Assembly (NCBI GenBank): GCA_004352715.1
Contig: SCFE01000002.1
Span: 1,318,530 to 1,382,529, forward strand
DNA: 64,000 nucleotides
Source: Hofstenia miamia
Lineage: Eukaryota > Xenacoelomorpha > Acoela
Direction: 5' to 3'
Shown: positions 21,999-34,935 of the stretch, piece by piece
Layout: each line of letters begins with the position of its first letter
Position numbering within the stretch: position 1 is the first letter of the stretch
Made by a program: the position numbers and the translations under genes
The notes under the pieces: generated by a model
Told to the model about the DNA's origin: nothing
The model's database searches: none
Seen by the model: only the letters and a program-made list of their open reading frames with translations

Positions 21999-22544
21999 NN
22001 NNNNNNNNNNNNNNNNNNNNNNNNNNNNNNNNNNNNNNNNNNNNNNNNNNNNNNNNNNNNNNNNNNNNNNNNNNNNNNNNNNNNNNNNNNNNNNNNNNNN
22101 NNNNNNNNNNNNNNNNNNNNNNNNNNNNNNNNNNNNNNNNNNNNNNNNNNNNNNNNNNNNNNNNNNNNNNNNNNNNNNNNNNNNNNNNNNNNNNNNNNNN
22201 NNNNNNNNNNNNNNNNNNNNNNNNNNNNNNNNNNNNNNNNNNNNNNNNNNNNNNNNNNNNNNNNNNNNNNNNNNNNNNNNNNNNNNNNNNNNNNNNNNNN
22301 NNNNNNNNNNNNNNNNNNNNNNNNNNNNNNNNNNNNNNNNNNNNNNNNNNNNNNNNNNNNNNNNNNNNNNNNNNNNNNNNNNNNNNNNNNNNNNNNNNNN
22401 NNNNNNNNNNNNNNNNNNNNNNNNNNNNNNNNNNNNNNNNNNNNNNNNNNNNNNNNNNNNNNNNNNNNNNNNNNNNNNNNNNNNNNNNNNNNNNNNNNNN
22501 NNNNNNNNNNNNNNNNNNNNNNNNNNNNNNNNNNNNNNNNNNNN
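21999..22544. other. Assembly gap (546 N) inside (TA)n
   Basis: Flanked by TA repeats on both sides (21976-21998 and 22545-22557). Confidence 1.
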
Positions 22545-25325
22545 ATATATATATATTAATGTTGAGTCAGGTAGGGTTTATCAGAAATAATGAGGTCAGG
22601 TCAGGTTTCAGAAGAGACAAATCAGGTTCTTGACAAAACAGGACTGGAATCAGGCTTAACCGCACCAATGCTGCTTGATCAATTTCATATCAATTTAGTT
22701 TTATTTAACTCAATATGGTTTGATGCCAGTAGATTGCTTTACTGCTTCCCTTCATTACATATGATATATGTGTCATAGGCTGGCGTGAAACAACAGATTA
22801 TTGTCTGAGATAACAGTATATTCTTTTGATTATTGAAATGTAGCTTTGAGATGTTAAATGAAATTATGGAAACAATGTAAAGAGTAGAAATGTGATTTGT
22901 TAGAGTATTAAAAGGTAATACTAGTTAATTATGTACAAATATTAAAATGTAAATATTGAATCATTAAAAAACTTTTTTTCTTTGAGAACAATTATATTTT
23001 AGTTTTGATAGCTCTACAATTTTTACCTCATCAGTAATTAAATATTGTTTGTCTTTATTGTCTATATGCTGAAAATTAACTAGGGCTTGAGGGTGCTCTC
23101 GGATAGCCACTTGGTAGAGGGTCACGAATTTCATCATCATAAGCAGTCCGTGGCTGAATCAAATTAGGGTAGGTATATGAATAGTTGTAGATTAAATAAT
23201 GACAATACAATAGCCCAATAAGCATTTCATTACATGCCCTTCCAATTCATTTACAGAATTTACTATCTTACATTTTTACATGCAAATTTAACAAACTCAT
23301 TTTGACAATTTCTGAGATAGAAAATGTTAAGCAGAGTAAGCACCAGTTAAAGATTATGGAAGAACAATTTTCAGGTGGGCCAGAGGGTGTGGTGGTGTTT
23401 TACCTAAACAGAGTATTAATAGTTAAGTATTGAATTTTGAGTGACCGACTTAGGCAAATGACCCAGACATGCATAGGGTTAATAAGACATTTCTGATTGC
23501 GGATTGTACAATATAATTACTATATCCTACCTAAGCAGCATTAATAGCAAATGCTTTGTTGATTTATGATTGACTTTGAGACTAGTTGTTGCTGATGCTT
23601 TATAACTTGAGTATTAGGTAAGAGAGGAATTTGAAGGTTTCTGCAAAAATCATTTTCATTCAGGTACTTCAAACCAATGGATAATTTTTATCACAAATGT
23701 TCACCATAGCAAGTGAGTACACCTACCAATAGATGTATCCAAATCCCAAGATTCATTAATTACCTATTAGGCCTGGAGAAAATTGTTGCAACAAAATGGT
23801 TTGTGCATTTCTAGTAGCTATAGGCAGTTTAAGAGTACTACAGTTGGTATTTTTATCAATAACATCATAAACATAAATAAAATTTAACTATAATAATTTT
23901 CTGCTCCATTAAAATATGGTAATAGCTAAAACTGATATTTGCATTGATATACAGTGTAAACAAAAAAGGGAAGTATGATTTGAAAAATGGAGGACATGAA
24001 TTCTATAAAATCCTTTCCTCTTTGAATATCAGGATTCAACAGGTTTAAGTCAGGTCAGCTTTGATACTGAAGCAGATCGGGTCTGAAGTGAAGGTGAACA
24101 TCAAATGAAATTATTTTGCAAACAGGAAAGTTCACGGAAAATTTTTAGCCATGGAATTATATATTTAATGAAAAAACAGCAAAATTCTTGAGTGAAACAA
24201 AAGCATTGTTCAATTTTTACATGGATTGTGTGGTAATTTATTTGGCAACATAAATCTTGTTATAATTTCAATAATAAATATCATACTAATATTGTTTAAT
24301 TATGGAAATATGCTAGGATTTTACGGAAAGATATATCAAAACACAACAAATGCAAGCTATGAATGTGAGATATAAACTGGAAATCGTGTTTTAATGGTAC
24401 AAATGACAGAAAATCAAAATTATTTCATTTGATGTTTGCAGTGTTTATAATATCTATTGATATTATTTTTCTGAGTTGCAAAATATAATGCATTATTTAG
24501 TTTTTATGCAGATTGAGTCAAGGATGGTTGAATTTCTCAATCACAGGTAAGTTATTTTTACATTTAAATGGTGAATATTATATAATTAAGCAAATTTTTA
24601 GTTGGAAATTGATTGCTTTAAATGTTAAATATTATTAACGTCAAGAAAAATTTCCTGGAGATGCTTGATTTGCAAATGAAAACTACATATATTATCAATG
24701 AAATGTCTAAAGAAAGTAAATTACAAATGAAAAATCATTAGCAAAAACTGTAAAAAGATAATTTCTCCTTTTATAGCATAAAAAATGCCAACTCCTTCAC
24801 AATGGGTAACAACTTATTTGATGTTGGAAGAGAACACATATTGACATTATCAGTGAATATACAGATAAATTCATTATCTTTCAATGATTAAAAGCACCTG
24901 ATACTTTTTAACAGTAATTTGATTTTGGTCAAAAACTATAATTCAAATCTCTTAGCAAAAAAATGAATTGCAAAAAAAATAAATTAACAAAAAATTTACA
25001 ATAAATAATTAGTAAAATAGAATTAATTTTTAAAATAGTGGTGATGTTTACAAAATTTCTTTGTTTTTTGTTCTACTTTACTCATTAGTCATACATGGTT
25101 GGGAGGTATGCTATATCACCAATCTGTCTTGCTAAAAGCCAATTACTGTTGATGAAGAGACATCAATTTTCTACATAGCAATAGCCTTATAAATAATTTG
25201 TTTGGTATTTTTCCAATGGGACAAATGTTTATATTAATTCAGGCAATCATCCATGTGTTAGAAACAATATATTGATTATAAATAAATTAAAAATATCCTA
25301 AAAATATTATTATTATATATATATA
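22545..25325. other. Unassigned 2.8-kb stretch
   Basis: No coding homology. AGGTCAGGTC-type short repeats occur at 22585-22610 and 24045-24060. A tRNA-like A-box/B-box pair near 23090-23160 is too weak to call a SINE. Confidence 0.5.
24512..24546 (+). other. Possible 35-base micro-exon
   Basis: A polypyrimidine-TGCAG acceptor (ending 24511) and a consensus CAG|GTAAGT donor (24547-24552) bracket 35 bases that are open in one frame (IESRMVEFLNH). No neighbouring exon is recognised, so this could be chance. Confidence 0.25.
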
Positions 25326-25431
25326 NNNNNNNNNNNNNNNNNNNNNNNNNNNNNNNNNNNNNNNNNNNNNNNNNNNNNNNNNNNNNNNNNNNNNNNNNNN
25401 NNNNNNNNNNNNNNNNNNNNNNNNNNNNNNN
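25326..25431. other. Assembly gap (106 N) inside (TA)n
   Basis: Flanked by TA repeats (25314-25325 and 25432-25438). Confidence 1.
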
Positions 25432-25438
25432 TATATAT

Positions 25439-27613
25439 CTACTGGTTTACATATAATAATTAATAATTATTTGTATTCCATATTGAAAAGTGTATTGATT
25501 TGAAATGTTTTGTTTAGCAATGCAAAATTATAGTGCAATAATCAGAATAACTATATGAAAGTTTTGCTATATTCTTATATTGATAACAATAATCTAAAAA
25601 GACTTTCAGCATACAGGTCAAATTTTTAAATAAACTGTGATAACATATATTGTGCCTATTTGACGAATAAATATGACTTTCCTCTAGCTGACAGTTATTA
25701 GTTCTTAGAGAGATAGATTGGTGATTTAGCATACCACCCTACATGGTTTCAGTTTTTCAATGGTGAATGCACAATTTAAAGCATGTTTCACCTCAATGAA
25801 CAATGGCTTAACTTTAAAAAGATTAGTTTATCAAATAATCATTTTGACACTCAAGAGATTAAAAGCACTATGGTTTTTGGATCAGGGAATTTCAGTGCAT
25901 TTTTCATTTTGAATATTAAAAAGATCAAATTTGTAACTAATCAACTCCCTGGCTCAAAGCTACTTAAACAGCAAAGTGAACTATGCTAATGATTTCAAAA
26001 TGCACCTCCACAAAGATATATGGGTAAATCATATCCTTTTTGCTTATAAATGAATTTATGTGTTTTTGCTTTATTTGCTTATATACATTGATGTAATATT
26101 TCACTTTTCACCAAACACATTTTTCCTTTTAAATAAGTTTATATGTGCTATTGTTTTATTGATTATTTTGTTTAATTGCATTTTGTTTAATTTCATTAAC
26201 TTGCAATTGACTGAATGGAATTATTTAGACATCAAATTTTTAACTAACAACTAAATTACAAATGTTGGATTATTAGAACTCAAATTGTTTTAATTGCTTT
26301 TGTTTAATTGCAATTGACTGAATGGAATTATTTTGTTTAATTTCTTATTTTTAACTAACATGGCAAATTTATAGACATGTTGTTCACTGTGTAAAATATT
26401 ACTTTGTAATTTTCTTGAAATTCTAGCTTTTAAATACCATGCACTTGTATTTTTTGGCATGTGAATAATACACTATTACTTTTTAGGCCTTTTGCTTTGG
26501 AATTTAATGTGTGGCTCACTATATGCATTTTCAAGTTTATACATGTAGAACAATGGTGGTGCATATCATGTAATTATGGCTAATTTGGCAATACAAAATG
26601 ATGGAATAGTGAAATGCCATGTAATGCACACAGCTGCATAAAACCCCATAAACCATAATGAAGCTGAAAAAGGTGTGTAAGTCAATAAAAAATGCAACAA
26701 TCTGCAGGCGTGTATACTCCCTAAAAATGTAAGTAAACCGCAAAGAAGTGTGGAAAAGAAGATTGCCATGTAAAAGTCGAGAAAAGATGTAAGAATCTAC
26801 AATGTGTACAATCATGAAAAACCCATATACACCAAAAGAAAGGAAGAGAGAGAAGATTGCTGTGTAAAACTAATATATAATAATATTGTATATTAAAACA
26901 CATGTATGTGTACAAATTATATTAATAACATTGCATGCATAATTTTTTAGGAAGTGAAATTACATCTTTATGCATAAAACCCTGTTTTAATTTTAATGTG
27001 TAAGTCTATATTTCATACATCTATAATGCTAAGTCACTTTTATGCATAACCCATGCTTACTTTTCCCAAAATTTAGGTTGTTTTTATTGTGTATTACGCC
27101 TGTAAAGTTTAACTATGATGAATATTTTTTCTGTTTTGTGAAAAATGAATCAAACATATGGAAATTTTTACAATGAAATTACAGTGTATTTGAAAACAAA
27201 ATGTAGTCTTTGCATGTAATGGTAGACAACAAATTAATCATTGTAAGCAGTTGAAACATTAGGAATTTTTATGGATAGGAAAATCATGATTATGTATCAT
27301 TGTAAACTAAAATGGCCCCAACATGTATATGAATCATTATTGTAAAAATCCGACCCCCCCATAAATATCACAAAAATGATTTGCTCTGTAAGTGTTACAA
27401 AGTGGTGAATCACTAATTAAAACCCTTCTTGAAAATTCATTGGTTGGGGATACTTAATAATGCCAAGTATGCGAATCACTAATTAAACCACTCCTTGATA
27501 TTGGTGAGTCAGCCAAATGTCATAGGTGTTATGAGAACTTCAAGGTGTCCCAATTAGACCAACACTCACTTATTATAACTACTGATCTGCAAAACAAGCT
27601 CTGAATGAAGAAT
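25439..27613. other. Unassigned 2.2-kb stretch
   Basis: Contains locally repeated AT-rich phrases (for example TTGTTTAATTGCA near 26170 and 26305) but no supported gene. Confidence 0.5.
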
Positions 27614-28240
27614 TTAGCAGAAATGAAATTGGTAAGATAAATTCATGACTGAAGTCATGCAGTATCCAATTAGGTATATTCCTAAAAAATCTGGACCTGA
27701 TGATTTCCAGAGATTTAATGAGTTAATAACTAAAAGAGTTTCATATTCATTTACATTTATTGGTTTAAGATCTGAGTTACATGAGAGATAACTTATATCA
27801 GACAATGTCTCATAACTATCTGCTATTGATGTTAGTTTATCATTTATTGTTTGCACCAGAGTTTCAGCATTCATTTTGGCTAAATCACCACTAACATTAA
27901 GTTCTTTATTAAGACGACCAGTTGTCATACCACACATCTGCTTGATAGATTTCCACCAAGCTCTTGGTTTAGCAGACTTTAATTGTAAAATGTTATTATC
28001 CATATACTTTTTCCTTACTTCTCTAATTTGGTGACACACCTTATTATGTAATTGATTGTAAAGTTGCTTGTTTCTAGTATGTAAAGCTCATTGTCTTTTT
28101 TAATCAATTGATAAATATTTTGAGATATCCAGGGTTTGTACCTTGGGTACACTTTTATCTTCTTAACTGGGAAGCTGTATTTGAGAGGTCAATTGATAAT
28201 GTTGAAAAAAGTTTTCCATTGATCAAGAAAGGAGTATGAA
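27614..28240 (-). mobile_element. LINE endonuclease-RT linker fragment
   Basis: The minus frame reads KVYPRYKPWIS (near 28150), then HNKVCHQIREVRKKYMDNN, SAKPRAWWKSIKQMCG, then NSLNLWKSSGPD. This is the conserved linker of CR1-like LINEs leading into the first reverse transcriptase motif (K-S-GPDGIP). It is truncated there at 27614. Its orientation is opposite to the adjoining LINE, so it is a separate insertion. Confidence 0.75.
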
Positions 28241-28300
28241 TTATTTGTTGATGGTCAAGAATATAAGCCTACCATATGACTAGACAATCCCTTTACTTTT

Positions 28301-30872
28301 AAGCTGCTTAACTTTTGGTCAATTAAGAAATCTAATGCTGTCTATCACTTATCTTGTGACATATCCATAAATTCCCTTTCTGCCTGCTTTATAACAAAAA
28401 CATGGTTATGTGAAGATGTTGATGATTTGTTTGTATCTCTACCTAACTTCACATTGTTGCAATGTAACTCTCTAGTAACTCTCGTAAGTGTTATGGTGGC
28501 AGTGTATGTGCTTACATACATGAATCTCATTGCCCTGTGCAGCTATATCCAGTTAATTACATTGAATTTGAGGTTCTGTGGTAGGAACTTATGGTCACTT
28601 CAGTCCCAATTTTATTCTGTGTATTGTACTAAAGCCTGATGCTGATTATAATGAGCTCATCACTATGCATTTGAGCATGGGCAGTGAAAGCATTCTTACT
28701 GCTAAGAATTATTCCTGTTTTGTTGTTTGTGGTGATTTTAACAATTTTAGACCAGAGCAAATTATGGAAGGGTGTGGCCTTTATCAGGTCAACTTTGAAT
28801 TCAAGCATTGTAACAGGATCCTTGACAAGGTCTCTGCACAAAACCAGACTTTCTCCAATTCTTCACATATAAATTGTTGGTTTCCAGTGATCATTGGGCT
28901 GTTATTTATTTGTTCTCTGCCATTGTGCCCAAAACGCAAATAGACGGTATATTTCATGGCTCAACAAGCAAAGTGCAAGTGAACATTCACTAATAATCTG
29001 TCAATGGCAAGATTTAGTAATGTATTAAAACTGTTCTGATATTAATATTGGTATTTCCCACTTTGATAGTATTCTATATCGAATCTTTGAGGAGAACTCT
29101 CCTCTTCAGTGAGTTGTTGTCCAATATAGAGATCCTGAATACGTGATCCCTGTCACTAAAATTCTTCTCAAGAAGAAGAATAAACTTTTAAGGAGAGGCC
29201 AGTTTGTAAAAGCAGAATCAATCAATAAACGAATTCAAGAAAAGATATAGGTCAATTAGAGGTATCTAGATAAAATAGGTTCAATGAATTGTTGGCCAAA
29301 GTAAACTCCCTCATTTGTGCTACCCCTTACTCCTGTGATGATTTTAACGCTGATAATGTCAATGACTATTTTAATTCGTTCTCTGTTTCTAATTCTAATA
29401 ACTCTTCACTCACGTCTGATGCCATCACTGCAAGACATTCCTCATTTTTATCCTCTTGAAATTTATCGCTATCTGAATTAAATCAAGAAAACGAGCTGCG
29501 AAATGAATGGTTTGCCTTTCTGGGTTTTTAAATACGGTGCTACACATTCTTGCTGATCCTGGTTGTTCGTTTTTCAACCTTTCATTTTACTGTGATGTGT
29601 TTCCTGATACATGGAACATTGCTAATATAAGACATATTCCTAAGAAGGCCAACCCTAAAAAGCTGAAGGATTTGCGGCCAATATCACTAATGCCTATTTT
29701 TTCTCGGTTATTTGAAAGAATGGTATATTACAAATTTGTTTCTTACTTATATCACAAATCATTAAGTCCTTTGCAGTTTGGTTTTCATAAACAAAGTTCA
29801 ACAGCATGCAGACTGATAAAGATCCTGCATCAGATTTAAAATTCAGGAGTAGCCGTGACTATTGCCGAGTAATTACGCTGGACATGTCTAAAGCATTCGA
29901 CTCAGTTAGCCACACAGCAATTATTGATGGTCTATCTAGATTGAATCCTCCCAAAAATCATCATATTATGAAGTTTAATAGCAGTTTCCTCTCTAGAAGA
30001 AGCCACTTCACCACTATAAATGGCCAACATACTGCAGTTCATTACATTGAACTTGGAGTTCCTCATGGAACCATTTCTAACTGTGCTGTTGATAGCACCT
30101 ATCAAATAGAAGCCAAAGCTAACTTCACAGTATCAGCTTTTACTGATATTAATACCCTTATTGTACCTGGCTCATACGATGTTGGAGACAAGAGCAATTT
30201 AGTAATCAATTCTCTTGAAGCATATTTCTTATCCAAGAACCTTCATTTTAATAATAACAATACGAGTGAACTTCATATTAACTTTGGTCGAACCTTTGTC
30301 CTGAGCTACAAGATATCACGCCACAGCCTGTAGTGAAATTTTCATTGTGTGTACTTTGACAAGGCACTTTCATTTTCTTATCACATCAAGAGCAGTGGCT
30401 AAAAAAGCTACTAGTAAGTTGTATGTTTTTATGAAATTAAAGCATCTTGGATTTAGCCAATATGAGCTACAAACACTATACTATGCATTAGTTATGCCCT
30501 CGCTAACATATTGTTTTTTCAGTTTGGGAAAGGCCTTCGAAATCCCTATTGCTGCTCATAGATAAAGTTCAGAGAAAAGCTTCACGCCTTAAAATTATAA
30601 CAAATTATACCCCCATCGAGAAAATCATAACCAAAGTTGATAATCGACTTCTTCAGCAGATACTGACTTCCGAGAATCATGTACTGTGAGATATTCTGCC
30701 TCAATGCTCAACTTCGTGGGAGGCTCCATGGAGTAATCAAAACTGACCCTGAACGAGAGCTTTCTCTATTTCCATAGCGGGTCCTTCGTGGAATGAAAAT
30801 CTAGTAATTTTATAGCTTAAATGGATGTTTTTATCCGTTTTGAAATAAAAGTTTATTATTATTATTATTAAA
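28301..30872 (+). mobile_element. CR1-like LINE: endonuclease plus reverse transcriptase, degenerate
   Basis: The endonuclease appears as ACFITKTWL (about 28385), YGGSVCAYIHESHC, and FVVCGDFNNF (about 28715). Reverse transcriptase motifs follow: NIRHIPKKANPKKLKDLRPISL (about 29620-29690), LSPLQFGF, LDMSKAFDSVSH (about 29880), LGVPHGTIS, and FTDINTL where the catalytic FADD box should be. The C-terminal part reads LYYALVMPSLTYCF. It ends in an (ATT)n tail at about 30852-30870. Many frameshifts and stops, and loss of the second catalytic Asp, make it inactive. It is near full length for the endonuclease-RT polyprotein; no ORF1 is seen upstream. Confidence 0.85.
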
Positions 30873-30874
30873 TA

Positions 30875-31239
30875 CAGGATGTCAGTAAAATGGGGACGCA
30901 CTGAATTATTAGATATTTTAGTATGTAATGAAAATTAATGTCATTTTCACTATGTATTTTTACTTGAATAGCATTTTTCAAAATGAACTGCACCATTAAA
31001 CTTCCTAATCAATTTCGAGAGTGTCTAAGTAAGTGAACCTCTTCTTGGATGAACTACATTATATCATCTGCTATCTTTCGATATGACCATATTTCATGGC
31101 CCTAAGAATCACCGGTTTAACATCTTCTTTTTTGCAAACCCATGATTGACTTAAGAATGCAAAAGAATATAGATAAATTTTGAAGCCTACATTAAAGAAC
31201 ATCTAAATATCCATATGTCCAGGCTTAACAGACACCCTG
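30875..31239. mobile_element. Mariner-type MITE inserted in LINE tail
   Basis: The ends CAGGATGTCAGTAAAATG (30875) and, reversed, CAGGGTGTCTGTTAAGCC (31239) are imperfect inverted repeats flanked by TA on both sides (30873-30874, 31240-31241). 365 bases, no transposase frame. It sits directly after the (ATT)n tail of the LINE. Confidence 0.6.
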
Positions 31240-31269
31240 TAGTATAAATTCGCATTTGTAGGTAGTATA

Positions 31270-31639
31270 CGAGGTGTGATAAAAAAATACGGTGAATAAT
31301 TTTTTATTAAAAAACGTAAGCTTACATAGAATTTGATTTAATCTCCTTCAAAGTACTGTCCTTGGCTAGCAATGCACTTCTTCCAACGTTGACTCCATGA
31401 CTGGAAGCATTTCTGGAAGGCGTCTTTCGGGAGGGCTTTCAGTTGCTCCGTCGTGGCCCTCTCAATGTCAGCAATGGTGTCAAAACGTTTTCCTTTAAGC
31501 ACAGTTTTAATTTTTGGGAACAGCCAGAAGTCGCATGGTGCTAAATCCGGTGAGTATGGCGGATGTGGACAGACAAGAACACTTTTTTCGGCCAAAAACT
31601 CGCGAATGAGAAGCGAGGTATGACACGGCGCGTTGTCGT
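31270..31639 (-). mobile_element. Mar-3A: mariner 3' part (terminal repeat and transposase C-terminus)
   Basis: The terminal repeat CGAGGTGTGATAAAAAAATA begins at 31270 after a TA. The minus frame down to 31338 encodes the transposase C-terminus: DNAPCHTS (second catalytic Asp), 34 residues later SPDLAPCDFWLF (third Asp), then KRFDTIADIE and the usual ending CIASQGQYFEGD. All visible catalytic residues are intact and the frame is open. The rest lies in the 1000-N gap. This is the classical DD34D mariner, a different family from Mar-1 and Mar-2. Confidence 0.9.
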
Positions 31640-32639
31640 NNNNNNNNNNNNNNNNNNNNNNNNNNNNNNNNNNNNNNNNNNNNNNNNNNNNNNNNNNNNN
31701 NNNNNNNNNNNNNNNNNNNNNNNNNNNNNNNNNNNNNNNNNNNNNNNNNNNNNNNNNNNNNNNNNNNNNNNNNNNNNNNNNNNNNNNNNNNNNNNNNNNN
31801 NNNNNNNNNNNNNNNNNNNNNNNNNNNNNNNNNNNNNNNNNNNNNNNNNNNNNNNNNNNNNNNNNNNNNNNNNNNNNNNNNNNNNNNNNNNNNNNNNNNN
31901 NNNNNNNNNNNNNNNNNNNNNNNNNNNNNNNNNNNNNNNNNNNNNNNNNNNNNNNNNNNNNNNNNNNNNNNNNNNNNNNNNNNNNNNNNNNNNNNNNNNN
32001 NNNNNNNNNNNNNNNNNNNNNNNNNNNNNNNNNNNNNNNNNNNNNNNNNNNNNNNNNNNNNNNNNNNNNNNNNNNNNNNNNNNNNNNNNNNNNNNNNNNN
32101 NNNNNNNNNNNNNNNNNNNNNNNNNNNNNNNNNNNNNNNNNNNNNNNNNNNNNNNNNNNNNNNNNNNNNNNNNNNNNNNNNNNNNNNNNNNNNNNNNNNN
32201 NNNNNNNNNNNNNNNNNNNNNNNNNNNNNNNNNNNNNNNNNNNNNNNNNNNNNNNNNNNNNNNNNNNNNNNNNNNNNNNNNNNNNNNNNNNNNNNNNNNN
32301 NNNNNNNNNNNNNNNNNNNNNNNNNNNNNNNNNNNNNNNNNNNNNNNNNNNNNNNNNNNNNNNNNNNNNNNNNNNNNNNNNNNNNNNNNNNNNNNNNNNN
32401 NNNNNNNNNNNNNNNNNNNNNNNNNNNNNNNNNNNNNNNNNNNNNNNNNNNNNNNNNNNNNNNNNNNNNNNNNNNNNNNNNNNNNNNNNNNNNNNNNNNN
32501 NNNNNNNNNNNNNNNNNNNNNNNNNNNNNNNNNNNNNNNNNNNNNNNNNNNNNNNNNNNNNNNNNNNNNNNNNNNNNNNNNNNNNNNNNNNNNNNNNNNN
32601 NNNNNNNNNNNNNNNNNNNNNNNNNNNNNNNNNNNNNNN
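31640..32639. other. Assembly gap, exactly 1000 N
   Basis: The round size suggests a default scaffold gap of unknown length. It truncates Mar-3A. Confidence 1.
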
Positions 32640-32729
32640 TAACCAACGTCGAACCAAAAATATTTCAGCATGCAAGAATTCTTAACTTTCTTGAATTAGG
32701 CAATATCTTTATTCATGACAACTTATAAA

Positions 32730-33944
32730 TATAGTTCGTCGCAGAAAAACGGTCGTTTTCCAAAACCAGTATAGTTAAATCAAATTATAGAATATAAACA
32801 AAGTGAACAAAATAAGCAATATTTATGGGTAGTCTCCATCGACATCGATTACGTTCTGCAGATGCACGTTTAACATTTCACTCTCGTGAGACATAGACAT
32901 AATTTCATGTCTGAATATTGATAAGTTTTCATTGAGAGAATCTTCAAGTTCATGCTTTTTTGAAAACGTGATATTTGATCGTCGCATTTCCAGCATAGGA
33001 AAAATCAACCTGTCACATAGGTTTACATCAGAAGAATACGGTGATTGTTTAATCAAGCTCACATGATGATTCTGTAAGCGCTGAGTCGTTTCTTTTGACA
33101 CATGCGGCCCGGCATTATCGTGTTCCAACTGCAGGTATTGCCAAGTTAGAATTTCCTTGTTGCTGAAGTTGTCGCTGTCAAAACTGTCCATGAATTGATT
33201 CAAAAACTGCAGATATTCGGCTGAGTTCACTGTTACTCCTGGAACCTAAATCTTAAAAGGAAATATGCCGCTAAATGTCACAGCCACCATCACGTGGAAC
33301 TTTTTGGAAGACTGCATTCTTTTTGCAATTGTTTGTCTTTTGAAATCTCCTTGAGGAGATGCCCAACATTCTCTTTTGGGGGTATTTCCCACTGGCTTCT
33401 CATAAAACCACCTCTCGTCAGTGATGACTGTGTAACGTGAAGCGTTTCTTGCGTTATTATCAATCAGCATCTCTTCACAGCATTGAACTTTTGCTTCTTT
33501 TGAACATCGGTCAATTAATGGGGAACCCATCTCAGTGATTTGTTCTTCAAATTCAAATCTTCCTTTTAAATTCTCCACATCGTATCTTTTGTAACATCAC
33601 ATTATCTTGACATTTCGCTTACTGTAATTCTGTTGTCTTCCTTAACATCTTCCAAGACTTTTGCAACAAGCTCTGTTCTTTCTTCGTTTTGTTTTCTTCC
33701 ACTACCTTCAACATGACTAAATTGAGTTGTCTGTCCATCTTTAAATTCATTGGTTATTGTTCGGATTCTTTTGTCACTTATGATTTTTTCCCCAAGCTTT
33801 GACAATTACTCGATCAATCTCTGAGGCCTTATAATCATTTCTTCGTAAAGTTTCGTAAATCCTTCGATGAGCTATAGGATCATATCTACATATCAATGAT
33901 ACTATACACGCATTCAAAACGGCCGTTTTTTGCAACAAACTATA
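32730..33944 (-). mobile_element. Mar-2A: degenerate mariner with recognisable terminal repeats
   Basis: Imperfect terminal repeats of about 30 bases pair 32729-32758 with 33915-33944; both carry an AAACGG-C-GTTTT core. The element is about 1.2 kb and carries one broken transposase gene on the minus strand. Confidence 0.75.
32823..33860 (-). pseudogene. Mar-2A mariner transposase pseudogene
   Basis: The minus strand reads in broken frames. An N-terminal helix-turn-helix region (RRIYETLRRNDYKASEID, about 33855) is followed by GRKQNEERTELV, then VITDERWFYEKP with the first catalytic Asp, then HDNAGPHVS with the second, and PYSSDVNLCDRL with the third, 34 residues apart (DD34D). The frame is broken by stops and a frameshift at about 33580-33620 and by an in-frame TAG at 33243-33245, just before VPGVTVNSAEY. 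The same TAG occurs in copy B. It is related to the Mar-1 transposase by its PYSxDxNxC block and xGDY ending, so both belong to one mariner subgroup. Not functional. Confidence 0.88.
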
Positions 33945-34079
33945 TTTTCTTTCTTTTTTTAACTTGGACTACGGTCTTTAGTCAAATAATCAGTATGTTA
34001 CCAAAAACAGGAACTAACTAAGAAAGCGCCTGCTGGCTGCTATAAAGATCCGAAATTATATTGGAGTACGCGCGCGTAT

Positions 34080-34935
34080 TTACTGAATGCAAAGCATCTA
34101 GTGAATAATAGTCTCCAGTTAAAAGGCATTTAGGATCATAACTACCTATAACACAGCATTGCTGCCTCACAGGAAGGCACAGCAAACGCTGGCCTTGGCC
34201 TATCTCATAGGCCAGAGACAGAGAGTTTGCTCTTTGTATGACTGCCCTATGAGACGCACCCTAACTGATGCCAGTAGCAGTCTTGCAGTCCGGGACTCCG
34301 CATACCGACGTGCCCACTGAATTTTAGCATTATCCAGGAACCACCGCGTGGAGGTACTTTCTGGGACAATTTAGGCATAGCCCTTATGGTTCCCTGTTGC
34401 CACCTAAAGTTTTTTCCACCACAGGTCGCACATTTCGTGACATTCAATATCCTACCATTGTTTAACATCAATACTTGGCAAATAGAATTCCTTTGTTTGT
34501 TATGCAATCAGCAATCTGTGAAAAATTTGTGATGTTCATAATTAAAGTTATTTCCTTTATTTCTTATATCAGTGCTATAATAAGTTGAAACATTTATAAA
34601 TGTATTATGAATTATGAGAATGGATTTTAAACAATTCTAGTGACACAAATTACAGAAGTAAACAAAATAAATTGATGCAATTTAAATACATATTAAATCT
34701 AGAAATAAAACTATTTATGCCTCTTCACCTTTGCGCATGCGCATGTTCCTATTTTTAAAAGATGAGCTTTTCATAAACAAAGGAACTATTTATGAAGCTG
34801 TATGAATGCAAACATGTTCTCTGTCAAAATTTCTATAATGCATCGTGAGTTTTACCCACTGCTTTACGAAAACAAATGGTTAATTGATTTTACTAACTGC
34901 GCGATAGTGAGAGAATGTGTGGCACTCTTGTTTGA
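34080..34935. other. Unassigned part of duplicated block
   Basis: 34130-34400 is less AT-rich than its surroundings and holds a short palindrome, TGGCCTATC..ATAGGCCA, at about 34196-34214. No gene recognised. Confidence 0.5.

Noticed and set aside
23090-23165. tRNA-like A and B boxes suggesting a SINE
   Set aside because: Box matches are weak and no cloverleaf could be drawn.
26537-26915. Overlapping minus frames rich in hydrophobic residues
   Set aside because: Three overlapping frames in AT-rich DNA, no motif and no consistent start; chance.
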